From: Pseudomonadota bacterium
GTDB taxonomy: Bacteria; Pseudomonadota; Alphaproteobacteria; Azospirillales; Azospirillaceae
Direction: 5' to 3'
Assembly: GCA_023423695.1 (NCBI GenBank)
Contig: JAFAFA010000133.1
Span: 10,018 to 74,017 of the forward strand
Length of the DNA stretch: 64,000 bases
The translations under genes were made by a program, and so were the position numbers. The notes beneath the pieces are model-generated. The model was not told where the DNA came from. It was given only the letters and a program-made list of their open reading frames with translations, and made no database searches. Shown here one piece after another: positions 15,645 to 25,800 of the stretch (the stretch's first letter is position 1; each line of letters opens with the position of its first letter).

Positions 15645-16682
15645 TCAGGCCGCGCCGGGCACGCCCTTGGACGTGGAGTATTCGAAATGCAGCGCCTCGC
15701 CCGGATAGACCAGCGGGCGGATGGAATGGGCGGCCTGGGCGGCTTCCGCGAAGCCGCAGAGGATCAGCTTCAGCTTGCCCGGGTATGTCGCGATGTCGCC
15801 GATGGCGAAGACGCCCGGCACGTTGGTGGCACAGCCGGGCTGGGCCACCGAGATATGGCTGCGCTCCAGCTCCAGGCCCCAGTCGGCGATGGGGCCGAGA
15901 TTCATCGACAGGCCGAAGAAGGCGAGCAGCGCGTCGGCCGGCAGCGCCTTTTCCTCGCCGTCCAGCGTGGCGACGCGCACGGCGGTCAGTTGGCCGTTCT
16001 CGCCGTCCAGGCCGGAGAGCTGGTAGGGCACCACCATCTCGATCCGCCCCTCGCGCACCAGCGCGTCCATGCGGGCGACGCTTTCGGGTGCCGCGCGGAA
16101 CTTCGAGCGGCGGTGAACGACGTAGACGCGCTCCGCCACGTCGGCCAGAGAGATGGCCCAGTCGACGGCGCTGTCGCCGCCGCCGGCGATCACCACCTTC
16201 TTGCCGGCGAAGTCCTGGCGCCGGCGCACCATGTAGAAGACCGACTTGCCCTCATACGCCTCCAGCCCGTCGAGCGGCGGGCGGTTGGGGCCGAAGGCGC
16301 CGCTGCCGGCGGCGATGATGACCGCCTGGGTGTCGATCTTCGTACCGATGCTGGTTTCCACCAGCCAGCGCCCGCTGTCCTGGCGGGTCAGCTTCTCCAC
16401 CTGCTGGCCCAGGTGATAGGTGGGCGAGAAGGGGGCCGCCTGCTCCGCCAGCCGGTCGATCAGGTCGGCCGCCTCGATCGAGGGGTGGGCCGGGATGTCG
16501 TAGATCGGCTTTTCCGGGTAGAGCGCGGTGCATTGGCCGCCGACCATGTCCAGCGCGTCCACCACATGGCAGCGCATCTTCAGCATGCCGCATTCGAACA
16601 CGGCGAACAGGCCGACGGGGCCGGCGCCGACGATGACGACATCGGTGGTGAGGACGTCGTTGCTGGATGCGGTCTGCGACAT
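15645..16682 (-). CDS. Ferredoxin/flavodoxin-NADP+ reductase, thioredoxin-reductase-like type
   Basis: Flavoenzyme that moves electrons between NADPH and ferredoxin or flavodoxin. The ATG at 16682 (AAGGAA upstream) gives 345 residues, the usual size. The FAD-binding motif VGAGPVGLFAVFE is near residue 17, the NADPH motif IAGGGDSAVDWA near 165, and a C-terminal FAD segment FAIGDIATYPGKLKLI. The redox CxxC of thioredoxin reductase is absent, which separates this FNR type from TrxB; GGQCTALYPEKP is the family signature. It is a single gene, separated by 160 bp from the ABC operon on the same strand. Confidence 0.93.
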   Translation of the reverse strand: MSQTASSNDVLTTDVVIVGAGPVGLFAVFECGMLKMRCHVVDALDMVGGQCTALYPEKPIYDIPAHPSIEAADLIDRLAEQAAPFSPTYHLGQQVEKLTRQDSGRWLVETSIGTKIDTQAVIIAAGSGAFGPNRPPLDGLEAYEGKSVFYMVRRRQDFAGKKVVIAGGGDSAVDWAISLADVAERVYVVHRRSKFRAAPESVARMDALVREGRIEMVVPYQLSGLDGENGQLTAVRVATLDGEEKALPADALLAFFGLSMNLGPIADWGLELERSHISVAQPGCATNVPGVFAIGDIATYPGKLKLILCGFAEAAQAAHSIRPLVYPGEALHFEYSTSKGVPGAA

Positions 16683-16995
16683 GGAAGCCAATTCCTTGAG
16701 ACGGGGTGCCGGGTGGAGGATGCCGGGTGAAGGATGAAGGTGGACGAATGGTCCTTCCATTGTCCGCATTTCCCGGCCGGGTCAACCCCCAGCAAGGGAA
16801 AAGCGCTGCTGTGTCGCGCATGGGTCCAGGTATCGGGCCGGTGTGGCGGCGCGGATTTTACAATTTCGCATAAATTCGCTTAAATTTGTCGATTGCACGC
16901 CGGAGAGTGCAAGGCGGACAGTGGGGGCGTGCGGCGGATGGCCGGGATCACCATCCCGGAGGCCGATCCGGATGCCAGTCGGGTGGAGGCCCGGA
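16683..16995. other. Divergent intergenic region with phased A/T-rich decamers
   Basis: 313 bp without a gene. At 16862-16891 three 10-bp units follow each other directly (AATTTCGCAT, AAATTCGCTT, AAATTTGTCG). A possible promoter for the rightward gene overlaps them: TTTACA (16857-16862), 17 bp, then TTAAAT (16880-16885). Because the repeats recur once per helical turn they could bend the DNA or seat a repressor. The left part next to the reductase start shows nothing clear. Confidence 0.5.
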
Positions 16996-17424
16996 ATGAA
17001 GGAACTTCGCTGTCTGGTCTTCACCGATCAGGAGGTTGTGCGGGCCGTGCTCGACCGCCGGCGCCGGGTGAAGGATCCGCTGCCGGTCGGCACCGTGTCC
17101 AGGATCGTCTACCACCGCAACGAAGGGCCGGAGCAGGAGGGAATCGAAACCCGCCTGACGGTCACCGACGACAACGGCGTTGCGACCGAGCTGGTGCTGG
17201 CCGAAACCGAAGTGACGGCGGCGCTGGTCGGCTATTGCATGGGCCGGCGCATCCCCCTGCCGGTGGCGTCCGACAAGATGCTGCACCTGATCAACGGCGC
17301 GCTGACACTGATGATCACCATGAACTTCAACAAGGCGCCGCGGCTGGTGGTGGCCGGTGCCGCGGAAGGTGCGGGATCGGGAGCGGGGGACCGGCTGTCG
17401 CCGAAGCGGCGGGTCGGCCGCTGA
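16996..17424 (+). CDS. Conserved-looking protein of unknown function
   Basis: 142 residues. The start at 16996 is set by TGGAGG, 6 bp upstream; the frame is open further upstream only in non-coding-like sequence. The N-terminal half contains KELRCLVFTDQEVVRAVLDRRRR and an alternating beta-like segment (ETRLTVTDDNGVATELVLAETEVTAALVGYCMGRRIPLP). The C-terminus is basic (SPKRRVGR). There is no signal peptide or membrane segment. It sits 55 bp upstream of tsaE and may be transcribed with it. I do not recognise the family. Confidence 0.72.
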   Translation: MKELRCLVFTDQEVVRAVLDRRRRVKDPLPVGTVSRIVYHRNEGPEQEGIETRLTVTDDNGVATELVLAETEVTAALVGYCMGRRIPLPVASDKMLHLINGALTLMITMNFNKAPRLVVAGAAEGAGSGAGDRLSPKRRVGR

Positions 17425-17479
17425 CCCACCCTTCTTTACGGCTTGCGGGCGGGCGTCGGCTTCGCACAGTATCCGCGCC

Positions 17480-17962
17480 ATGTCGGACATCTCCCTCTAC
17501 ACCGTCGCCGTATCGCTGCCGGACGAGGCCGCCACCGCGGCACTGGGCCGCCGGCTGGGCACCATCCTTCGGCCGGGCGACCTCGTAGCGCTGCGCGGCG
17601 ATCTTGGCGCCGGCAAGTCGGCGCTGTCGCGGGCATTGATCCGCAGCGTCACCCATGAGGACGCCGAGGTGCCGTCCCCCACCTTCACGCTGGTGCAGAC
17701 CTACGACACCGCAATCGGCCCGGTCTGGCATTTCGACCTCTACCGCCTGTCGGGACCGGACGAGGTGTATGAACTGGGCTGGGACGATGCGCGGGCCGAG
17801 GCCGTTTCGCTGGTGGAATGGCCGGACCGGCTGGGTCCGCTGCTGCCTCCCGACCGGGTGGAGGTGACGATGCAGCATGACGGGCCGGACGCCCGCCGCG
17901 CCACGCTGACCGGCCATGGCGCGCTGGCGGCGCGGGTGGCCGCCGCCGACTGGACGCTGTGA
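17480..17962 (+). CDS. tsaE: tRNA threonylcarbamoyladenosine biosynthesis ATPase TsaE
   Basis: Small P-loop ATPase that works with TsaB and TsaD to make t6A37 in tRNAs reading ANN codons. The ATG at 17480 gives 160 residues. The Walker A motif GDLGAGKS, the family segment PSPTFTLVQTYD, the HFDLYRL motif and a VEWPDRLG segment are all seen. The stop overlaps the start of the next gene as ATGA, so translation is coupled to the sugar kinase gene. The order tsaE-amgK-murU-addB-addA-trxA seen here is one familiar from other alphaproteobacteria. Confidence 0.96.
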   Translation: MSDISLYTVAVSLPDEAATAALGRRLGTILRPGDLVALRGDLGAGKSALSRALIRSVTHEDAEVPSPTFTLVQTYDTAIGPVWHFDLYRLSGPDEVYELGWDDARAEAVSLVEWPDRLGPLLPPDRVEVTMQHDGPDARRATLTGHGALAARVAAADWTL

Positions 17963-18990
17963 TGACTGCTGCTACCTCCACGCGGGAAGACGAGATCGCT
18001 GCCTTTCTGGCCGCCAACGGCCTGTCCGATGCCCTGCGCGAACCGCTGGCCGGTGATGCCTCAGCCCGCCGCTACGAGCGCCTCCGCAAGGCCGATGGCG
18101 GAACGCTGATCCTGGTGGACACGCCAGCTCCGGCCGACGATCTCGTGCCCTTCATCGCCATCGGCACCGAGTTGGCCGGCATCGGTCTGTCTGTTCCCAC
18201 CGTGATCGCATCGGATGTGGAACGAGGCTTGGCATTGCAGGATGATTTCGGAAGCAAAACATTCTCCTGCCTGCTGGCCGACAGTGGCGATCCACAGCAT
18301 CTCTACGAGTTGGCGACCGACGCGCTGATCGTCCTCCATCACGGCTGGCCGGAGGACGCGGCGGAACGCCTCACCCTGCCTGTCTACGACCCGGCGCTGT
18401 TCATCACGCAGACCCGGCTGTTCATCGACGCCTATGTGCCGGTGGCGCTGGGGCGCTCCTTGAGCGCACAGGATCGTTCCGACTTCGATACGGCTTGGCG
18501 GACGGTGCTGGAGCCGGTCTGCGCCAGCGCGCCGTCGCTTCTGCTGCGCGACTACCATGTCGACAACCTGATGCGGCTGGACCGGCCGGGGACGAAGGCC
18601 GCCGGGCTGATCGACTTCCAGAGCGCCGGCTGGGGGCCGCGGGCCTACGACCTCGTCTCCCTGCTGGAGGACGCACGGCGCGACGTGGCGCCCGATTTGG
18701 CCGAGGCGATGGTCGCCCGCTATCTCGCCGCCTTCCCCAACACCGATGCCGCCGCCTTCCGCCGCGCCATGGCTGTGCTTGGAGCGGCGCGCCACACGCG
18801 GATCGTCGCCATCTTCGTCCGTCTGGCTCTGAGCCAGGGGCGGCGGTCCTACCTTGTCCATCTGCCGCGGGTCTGGCGCCTGCTGGAGGCCCAGTTGGCG
18901 AAGCCGGAGCTTGCGCCGGTCGCCGCCTGGTTCGACCGCCATTTGCCGCCGAATGCCCGCGCTGCCTTCGTCGTTCCGGAGACGATCTGA
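17962..18990 (+). CDS. amgK: Anomeric N-acetylmuramate/N-acetylglucosamine kinase AmgK-type phosphotransferase
   Basis: Aminoglycoside-phosphotransferase-fold kinase. In the known AmgK-MurU pathway this enzyme phosphorylates MurNAc or GlcNAc at C1 during cell-wall recycling, bypassing the usual UDP-MurNAc synthesis. 342 residues. The catalytic loop reads LLRDYHVDNLM and the metal-binding segment GLIDFQSAGWGPRAYDL. The ATP-binding N-lobe includes AGDASARRYERL. The start overlaps the tsaE stop (ATGA), and the partner nucleotidyltransferase starts one base after this stop codon. Substrate is inferred from this pairing. Confidence 0.92.
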   Translation: MTAATSTREDEIAAFLAANGLSDALREPLAGDASARRYERLRKADGGTLILVDTPAPADDLVPFIAIGTELAGIGLSVPTVIASDVERGLALQDDFGSKTFSCLLADSGDPQHLYELATDALIVLHHGWPEDAAERLTLPVYDPALFITQTRLFIDAYVPVALGRSLSAQDRSDFDTAWRTVLEPVCASAPSLLLRDYHVDNLMRLDRPGTKAAGLIDFQSAGWGPRAYDLVSLLEDARRDVAPDLAEAMVARYLAAFPNTDAAAFRRAMAVLGAARHTRIVAIFVRLALSQGRRSYLVHLPRVWRLLEAQLAKPELAPVAAWFDRHLPPNARAAFVVPETI

Positions 18991-18991
18991 G

Positions 18992-19732
18992 ATGACCGTG
19001 ACCATTCCCGATACAGCGATGGTGCTGGCCGCCGGCCAGGGCCTGCGCATGCGCCCGCTGACCGACCACATGCCGAAGCCGCTGATCCCGGTGCTGGGCA
19101 AGCCGATGCTGGACCATGCGCTGGACCGGCTGGCCCAGGCCGGCGTCGGCCGGGCGGTGGTCAACAGCCACTATCTGGGCGCGATGATCGGCGATCACCT
19201 GAAGGACCGGACATCCCCCGCCATCACCCTGTCGCCGGAGGACGCGCTGCTGGAGACCGGCGGCGGGGTGAAGAAGGCCCTGCCCCTTCTTGGCACTGCA
19301 CCGATCTATACGGTGAATGCCGACATCTTCTGGCTGGACGGGCCGGTGCCGGCGCTGCGCCGCCTCGCGGCCCATTGGAACCCGGCGGAGATGGACGCGC
19401 TGCTCCTGCTGATGGCGACGACCAAGTCGGTCGGCTATGACGGGCTCGGCGACTATCACATGGACCCGCTGGGCGGCCTGACCCGCCGGGCCGAGCGCGA
19501 GTTGGCACCCTTCGTCTATGCCGGGGTGCAGATCGTAAAGCCGGAGCTTTTCGCGGCGGACACGCCCGACGGTGCCTTTTCCACCAACCTGATCTGGGAC
19601 CGCGCGCAAGCGGCGGGGCGGCTGTTCGGCCTTGCCCATGACGGGCTGTGGTTCCACATCGGCACGCCCGCCGGATTGAAGGAGGCCGAGGATCTGCTCG
19701 CCATCGGCGGCGTGCGGGCGGTGGCGCATTGA
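18992..19732 (+). CDS. murU: N-acetylmuramate-1-phosphate uridylyltransferase MurU-type
   Basis: Nucleotidyltransferase that, in the AmgK-MurU route, turns MurNAc-1-phosphate and UTP into UDP-MurNAc. 246 residues from the ATG at 18992. The N-terminal signature VLAAGQGLRMRPLT with DHMPKPLIPVLGKPML is the sugar-phosphate nucleotidyltransferase motif. The uridine-pocket Asp lies in VNADIFW, and the second metal-site segment in LWFHIGTPAGLKEAEDL. It follows amgK by one base and precedes addB by 163 bp, a gap filled with a palindromic repeat pair. GlmU-like acetyltransferase repeats are absent. Confidence 0.92.
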   Translation: MTVTIPDTAMVLAAGQGLRMRPLTDHMPKPLIPVLGKPMLDHALDRLAQAGVGRAVVNSHYLGAMIGDHLKDRTSPAITLSPEDALLETGGGVKKALPLLGTAPIYTVNADIFWLDGPVPALRRLAAHWNPAEMDALLLLMATTKSVGYDGLGDYHMDPLGGLTRRAERELAPFVYAGVQIVKPELFAADTPDGAFSTNLIWDRAQAAGRLFGLAHDGLWFHIGTPAGLKEAEDLLAIGGVRAVAH

Positions 19733-19763
19733 GGGGTCGGCTGAGGTATACTCACCCGGAAGT

Positions 19764-19876
19764 TTTGCCCCCACCTTAATCCTCCCCCGCTGGGTGGGGG
19801 AGGAGACTGCCGCCACCCTCCCGCCCGAGCACTTGCCCCCCTCCCCCGCCCAGCGGGGGAGGGTTGGGGTGGGGCA
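19764..19876. repeat. Inverted pair of GC-rich palindromic intergenic elements
   Basis: Two copies of a roughly 37-bp element face each other. The right copy (19837-19874) contains CTCCCCCGCCCAGCGGGGG then AGGGTTGGGGTGGGG. The left copy (19768-19804) is the reverse complement with a few changes. Each copy is itself a stem-loop. A third, diverged copy is at 53616-53652. Elements of this pattern are widespread between genes in alphaproteobacteria; here the pair sits between murU and addB and may terminate or attenuate read-through. Confidence 0.8.
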
Positions 19877-19895
19877 AGCGATAGACGGACCTTCC

Positions 19896-22877
19896 ATGCT
19901 TCCCGATAGCTCCACTCTCCCCAAAGTCTACAGCATCCCCGCAGGTGCGCCCTTCGTCGACATGCTGGCGGCAGGGATCATGGAGCGGGTCGGCGGTGAC
20001 CCGATGGCCTTGGCCGGAGTCACCGTGCTGCTGCCGACCCGGCGCGCTTGCCGAGCGCTGCAGGCGGCCTTCCTGCGCCGTTCGGGCGGGCAGCCGACCC
20101 TGCTGCCGCGGATGGCGCCGCTGGGCGAACTCGACGCCGGCGACCTCAGCCTGACCGAGGAGGAACTGCCTGACGTCCCGCTCGACCTGCCGGAGGCGAT
20201 CTCGCCCTTGAACCGGCAGATGACGCTGGCGCGGCTGATCCTGGGGGCCGAGGGGCTGTCGGCGACCACGGCGCAGGCGGTGCGGCTTGGCGCCGACCTG
20301 GGCCGGCTGATCGACGCGGTGTGGACCGAGCGCGCCGGCTTCGAGAAGCTGGAGTCGCTGGTGCCGGAGGATTATGCCGAGCACTGGCAGGTCACCCTGA
20401 AATTCCTGCGCATCATCACCGAGGTCTGGCCCGCCATCCTCGAGTCGACCGGCGAGACCGACCCGGCCAAGCGCCGCAATCTGGCGTTGGAGACGCAGGC
20501 CGCTCTCTGGCAGGCCGCCCCGCCGCCGGGCATGGTGATCGCCGCCGGCTCCACCGGCTCCATCGTCGCGACGACGGAACTGCTGTCGGTGATCGCCCGT
20601 CTGCCGCAGGGGGCGGTGGTACTGCCCGGCCTCGACATCGACGCCGACGACACCATCTGGGACGCCATCGCGGAGGACGAGTCCCACCCGCAGCATGGCC
20701 TGTCGCAGTTGATCCATCTGCTGGGGGTGGAGCGGCACGAAGTGCTGCCCTGGACCGACGCGCCGGAGCCGCGCGGTGCCCGCGCCCGCCTGATCGCCGA
20801 GGCGATGCGACCGGCGGCGACCACCGAGGGCTGGCGCGAGTTGTCGGGCGTGGAGGCCTCGGCGCTGGACGGGCTGACCCGCATCGACGCCGCGACATCG
20901 GAGGAAGAGGCGCAGGTCATCGCGCTGCTCATGCGCCATGCGCTGGAGACGCCGACGAAGACGGCCGCCCTCATTACCCCCGACCGCAACCTTGGGCGCC
21001 GGGTCGCCATGGCGCTGGCGCGCTGGGGCATCCTGGTCAACGACTCCGGCGGCCAGCCGCTCGCCCACACCGCGGTCGGCACCTATCTGCGCCTGACGGC
21101 GGAGTTGGTGGCGAGCCGCGTCCATCCGCTGGCCCTGTTGGCGCTCGCCAAGCACCCGATGGCGGCGGGCGGCCGCGACTCGGCGGATTTCCGCGCCGCC
21201 GCCCGCGCGCTGGAGCGTGTGGTGCTGCGCGGCCCCCGCCCGGCCGAGGGTTTCGACGGCGTGCTGGCGGCGCTGGAACAGGCCGACCGTTTCGACCATG
21301 AGGAGCAGCAGGAGTTCCTGCGCACATGGCTGGTCGATATCGGCCAGCGCGCCGCACCCTTCCTGGAGGCGCTGGCCGGCGAGACGCCGCTGGCCGACCT
21401 CGTGCGCGCCCATGTCGCCTTCTGCGAATCGCTGGCCGCCGACGACGCGCTGACCGGTGCAGAGCGGCTGTGGCGCCAGGACGACGGCGAGGAGGCCGCA
21501 CGCTTCGTCCACGATCTGCTGGACGCGGCGGAGGGCTTCCCAGCAATCCCGGCCAAGGATTACCCGGCGCTGCTCGACGCGCTGATGAGCGCGCGGGCGG
21601 TGCGTCCCCGCTATGGCCTGCACCCGCGCCTGTTCATCCTGGGTCCGATGGAAGCGCGCCTCCAGCATCTCGACCTGACCATCCTGGGCGGGCTGAACGA
21701 GGGGACATGGCCGCCGGCCGCCTCCGCCGATCCCTGGATGTCGCGGCCGATGCGGCGCGATTTCGGCCTGCCCAGCCCGGAACGGCTGGTCGGCATGTCG
21801 GCCCACGACTTCGCCCATGCCTGCGGCGCCCCCGAAGTGGTGCTGACCCGCGCCGCGCGGGTGGAGGGCACGCCGACCGTGCCGTCGCGCTGGCTGCTGC
21901 GGCTGGAAACCGTGCTCAAAGCGCTGGATCTGGACGGCCTGATCGAGGAGCGCGGGGCCTGTTGGCTCGGCTGGGCGCGCGGGCTGGACGAGCCTGATCG
22001 CGTGCAGCCGGTGGCGGCGCCCGAGCCGCGCCCGCCGCTGACCGCCCGGCCGCGCAAGCTGTCGGTGACCGAGGTCGAGACCTGGATGCGCGATCCCTAC
22101 GCCATCTATGCCCGCCACGCCCTGCGGCTGCGGGCGCTCGACCCCATCGCCGCCGATCCCGGCGCATCGGACCGCGGCCAGATCATCCACGACACGCTCG
22201 ACGCCTTCGTCCGCGAGTATCCCGGCCCGCTGCCGCATGACGCGCTCGACCGGCTGATCGCGCTGGGACGGGAGCGCTTCGGCCCGCTGCTGCGCAGCCA
22301 TCCCGACGTCTGGGCCTTCTGGTGGCCGCGCTTCGAGCGGGTCGCCGGCTGGTTCGTCGATCTGGAGCGCGAGCGCCGCCTCCGCATCCGCCCGCTGGCG
22401 ACCGAGGTGCCGGGCCGGCTGGAGCTGTCCGGTCCCGGCGGTCCCTTCGCCCTGACCGCCAAGGCCGACCGCATCGACCGCGGCCCCGACGGGCTGGTGG
22501 TGATCGACTACAAGACCGGCACTCCGCCGAGCGCGCGGGAGATCGAGCTTGGCTTCGCCCCGCAGCTGCCGCTGGAGGCCGCCATCGCCGCGGCCGGCGG
22601 CTTCAGCGGGGTGGACAAGGGCGACGTGGCGGAACTGACCTTCTGGCGCCTGTCCGGCGGCGACCCGGCGGGTGAGGAGAAGCCGGTGAAGGGCGACCCG
22701 GCGGCCTTGGGCGAGGAGGCACGGGCCGGGCTGGAGGCGCTGATTGCGCAGTTCGACGACCCGAACACCCCCTATCGCTCCCGCCCGCGCCCGGCGATGG
22801 CGCCGCGGTATACAGACTACGCTCATTTGGCCCGCGTCCAGGAATGGTCGTCGGGTGGCGGGGAGGGAGAGGGCTGA
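19896..22877 (+). CDS. addB: Double-strand break repair protein AddB, alphaproteobacterial type
   Basis: Subunit of the AddAB helicase-nuclease that processes DNA ends and loads RecA, the RecBCD counterpart. The ATG at 19896 gives 993 residues; the frame stays open upstream into the palindromic repeat, which cannot be coding. The N-terminal region carries the degenerate helicase fold (VLLPTRRACRALQAAFLRR). The C-terminal PD-(D/E)xK nuclease domain is intact: AKADRIDRGPDGLVVIDYKTGTPP. The stop is one base before the addA start. No strong Shine-Dalgarno is seen at the chosen start. Confidence 0.95.
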   Translation: MLPDSSTLPKVYSIPAGAPFVDMLAAGIMERVGGDPMALAGVTVLLPTRRACRALQAAFLRRSGGQPTLLPRMAPLGELDAGDLSLTEEELPDVPLDLPEAISPLNRQMTLARLILGAEGLSATTAQAVRLGADLGRLIDAVWTERAGFEKLESLVPEDYAEHWQVTLKFLRIITEVWPAILESTGETDPAKRRNLALETQAALWQAAPPPGMVIAAGSTGSIVATTELLSVIARLPQGAVVLPGLDIDADDTIWDAIAEDESHPQHGLSQLIHLLGVERHEVLPWTDAPEPRGARARLIAEAMRPAATTEGWRELSGVEASALDGLTRIDAATSEEEAQVIALLMRHALETPTKTAALITPDRNLGRRVAMALARWGILVNDSGGQPLAHTAVGTYLRLTAELVASRVHPLALLALAKHPMAAGGRDSADFRAAARALERVVLRGPRPAEGFDGVLAALEQADRFDHEEQQEFLRTWLVDIGQRAAPFLEALAGETPLADLVRAHVAFCESLAADDALTGAERLWRQDDGEEAARFVHDLLDAAEGFPAIPAKDYPALLDALMSARAVRPRYGLHPRLFILGPMEARLQHLDLTILGGLNEGTWPPAASADPWMSRPMRRDFGLPSPERLVGMSAHDFAHACGAPEVVLTRAARVEGTPTVPSRWLLRLETVLKALDLDGLIEERGACWLGWARGLDEPDRVQPVAAPEPRPPLTARPRKLSVTEVETWMRDPYAIYARHALRLRALDPIAADPGASDRGQIIHDTLDAFVREYPGPLPHDALDRLIALGRERFGPLLRSHPDVWAFWWPRFERVAGWFVDLERERRLRIRPLATEVPGRLELSGPGGPFALTAKADRIDRGPDGLVVIDYKTGTPPSAREIELGFAPQLPLEAAIAAAGGFSGVDKGDVAELTFWRLSGGDPAGEEKPVKGDPAALGEEARAGLEALIAQFDDPNTPYRSRPRPAMAPRYTDYAHLARVQEWSSGGGEGEG

Positions 22878-22878
22878 C

Positions 22879-25800
22879 ATGAGCGATTCCATGACCGATC
22901 TGTCCCCCCGTACCCTGCCGCTCGATCCCAATGTGGCGCAACGGCGGGCGTCCGATCCAACGGCGTCGGTCTGGGTCGGCGCGTCCGCCGGGTCGGGGAA
23001 GACCAAGGTGCTGACCGACCGGGTGCTGCGGCTGATGCTGTCCGGCACGCCGCCGGCCCGCATCCTGTGCCTGACCTTCACCAAGGCCGCCGCGGCGGAA
23101 ATGGCGATCCGCATCAACCGGACGCTCGGCCTGTGGGCCACCCTGCCCGACGACGCGCTGGAGGACCGGCTGGCCGACCTCTGCGGCGAGCGGCCGTCGA
23201 TGGAGGCGCGGCTGAACGCGCGGCGGCTGTTCGCCCAGGTGGTGGACTGCCCCGGCGGCATGAAGATCCAGACCATCCACGCCTTCTGCCAGTCGCTGCT
23301 GCGCCGTTTTCCGCTGGAAGCCGAACTGGCGCCGCATTTCGACGTGATGGACGAGCGCACCGCCGACGGGCTGCTGACCGAGGCGCGCGACGCCGTGCTG
23401 CATGCCGGCCGCACCGATCCGGACAGCCCGCTCGGCCGCGCCATGGGCCGGCTGACCGGCGACCTGAATGCGGAGGATTTCGCCGAACTGCTGGCGGAGC
23501 TGGCCGGCCAGCGCGGGCAGGTGGAGAAGCTGTTCGAGCGCTTCCACGGGCTGGACGGGCTGATCGACGCCATCCACGACACGCTGAACGTGCCGCCCGG
23601 CGTGAGTGAGGAGTCGATTCTCACCCACGCCTGCCACGATCACCAGTGCGACCCGCCGGCCCTGCGCGAGGCCTGCCAAGCGCTGTCGGGCGGCAGCGCC
23701 AGCGACCAGGAGCGCGGCATCGCCATCCAGCATTGGCTGGACGCCGCCGACCGCCGGGTGCGGGCGTTCGAGGCCTACAAGCGCCTGTTCCTGACGGCGG
23801 AGGGCAGCCCGCGCAAGACGTTGATCACCAAGAAGCCGGCCACCGCCTATCCGCAGGCGCTGCTGTCCCTGCAAAAGGAGGCGGAGCGGCTGGTGGAGAT
23901 TTCGGAACGGGTGAAGGCCGCCGGCGTCGCCGCCTCGACCACCGCGCTGCTGACCCTGGCGCAGGCGATGCTGGACGCCTACCGCGAGCGGAAGGCGGCG
24001 CGCGCCCTGCTGGATTACGACGACCTGATCCTGGCGGCCAACCGGCTGCTGAGCGGCGGGGACGGCAAGGCGGCGCGCGTGCCGTGGGTGCTGTACAAGC
24101 TGGACGGCGGCCTGGACCATATCCTGATCGACGAGGCGCAGGACACCAACCCGGACCAGTGGTCCATCGTCGCGTCGCTGGCCGGCGAGTTCTTCGCCGA
24201 GCTGGAAGCCGCCGCGCCCGACGGCAAGATCCGCACCGTGTTCGCGGTGGGCGACGAGAAGCAGTCGATCTTCAGCTTCCAGCGCGCCGACCCGGCCGAA
24301 TTCGCCCGCATGCGCCGCCATTTCCAGGACAAGGCGGAGGTGGCGCAACGGATGTGGGCGGGGGTGGACCTCGACATCTCCTTCCGCTCCACCGCCGCGG
24401 TGCTGGAGACGGTCGACGCCGTCTTCGCCATCGACCGCGCCCGCGACGGCGTGGCGTCCGAGGCCAGCCCAGTGATCCGCCACCGCGCCTTCCGCCGCGG
24501 ACAGGCCGGGCTGGTCGAGCTTTGGCCGCCGGTGAAGCCGGTGGAGGCGACGGAGACGCCGGCCTGGGCACCGCCGGTGGCGCGCGAGTCCGCCGACTCC
24601 CCCTCGGCCCGCCTTGCTTCGGTCATTGCGGCGACGGTGCATCGCTGGATCGACAGCGGCGAGAAACTGGAGGCCAAGGGCCGGCCGGTGCAGCCCGGCG
24701 ACGTGATGGTTCTGGTCCGCCGCCGCACCGCCTTCGTCACCGAACTGGTCCGCGCGCTGAAGGACCGCGGCGTGCCGGTGGCCGGCGTCGACCGCATGGT
24801 GCTAACCGAACAGCTTGCCGTCATGGATCTCGTGGCGCTGTCCAACTTTCTGCTGCTGCCCGACGACGACCTGACGCTCGCCACCGTGCTGAAGGGGCCG
24901 CTGATCGGGCTGACCGAGGAGGAATTGTTCCGCGTCGCCCATGGCCGGCGCGGCACGCTGTGGCGCTCGCTGGTGGCGCTGGCGGAGACGGAGCCCGACT
25001 TCCGCCCGGCCCGGCGCTATCTGGGCGACCTGCTGGCGCGCACCGACTTCTCCGCCCCCTACGAGCTGTTCGCCGGGCTGCTGAACCGGCCCTGCCCGGC
25101 CGACGGGCGGTCGGGGCGGCGGGCGATCCTCAAGCGGCTCGGCCCCGACGCCCAGGACCCGCTGGAGGAATTCCTGGCCGTCTGCCTGGCCTTCGAGAAG
25201 ACGGAGCCGCCGTCCCTGCAGAATTTCCTCGCCTGGCTGGCGGCCAGCGACGCGGAGATCAAGCGCGAGCTGGAACAGGGCGGCGGCACCGTGCGGATCA
25301 TGACCGTCCACGGCTCCAAGGGGTTGCAGGCGCCGATCGTCTTCCTGCCCGACACGCTGGGCAGCCCGACCCAGAGCCCGCCGATCCTGTGGCCGGACGA
25401 GGATTGCCCGGTGCCGCTGTTCGCCGCCCGCCGGTCCCAGGAGGACGCGCTGTGCGCCGAGGCGCGGGCACGGGCCAACCGGCGGCGCGACCAGGAATAC
25501 CGCCGGCTGCTCTATGTCGCGCTGACGCGGGCGGAGGACCGGCTCTACATCTGCGGCCATCAGGGCAAGCGCGAGCCGTCCGACGAATGCTGGTACCGGC
25601 TGGTCGAGGAGGCGATGCGCGAGAACGGCGTGCCGCATCCCTTCGACTTCACCGGCCTGTGTCCCGACGGCTGGGCCGGCGAGGGCTGGCGGCTGGTCGG
25701 CGCCCAGACCGCTGTGGTGCCGCGCCATGTCGAAGCAGAGGAGAGTGCGTCCGCCGAGCCGCCGCCGCCCTGGATCGCCGAGCCGGCCCCGGGCGAGCCG

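Noticed and set aside
19776..23624. Very long open frame antisense to addB and the start of addA
   Set aside because: High GC content keeps the opposite strand free of stops. AddB and AddA have full domain matches on the plus strand, and the antisense protein is Arg/Gly/Ala-rich with no recognisable domain.
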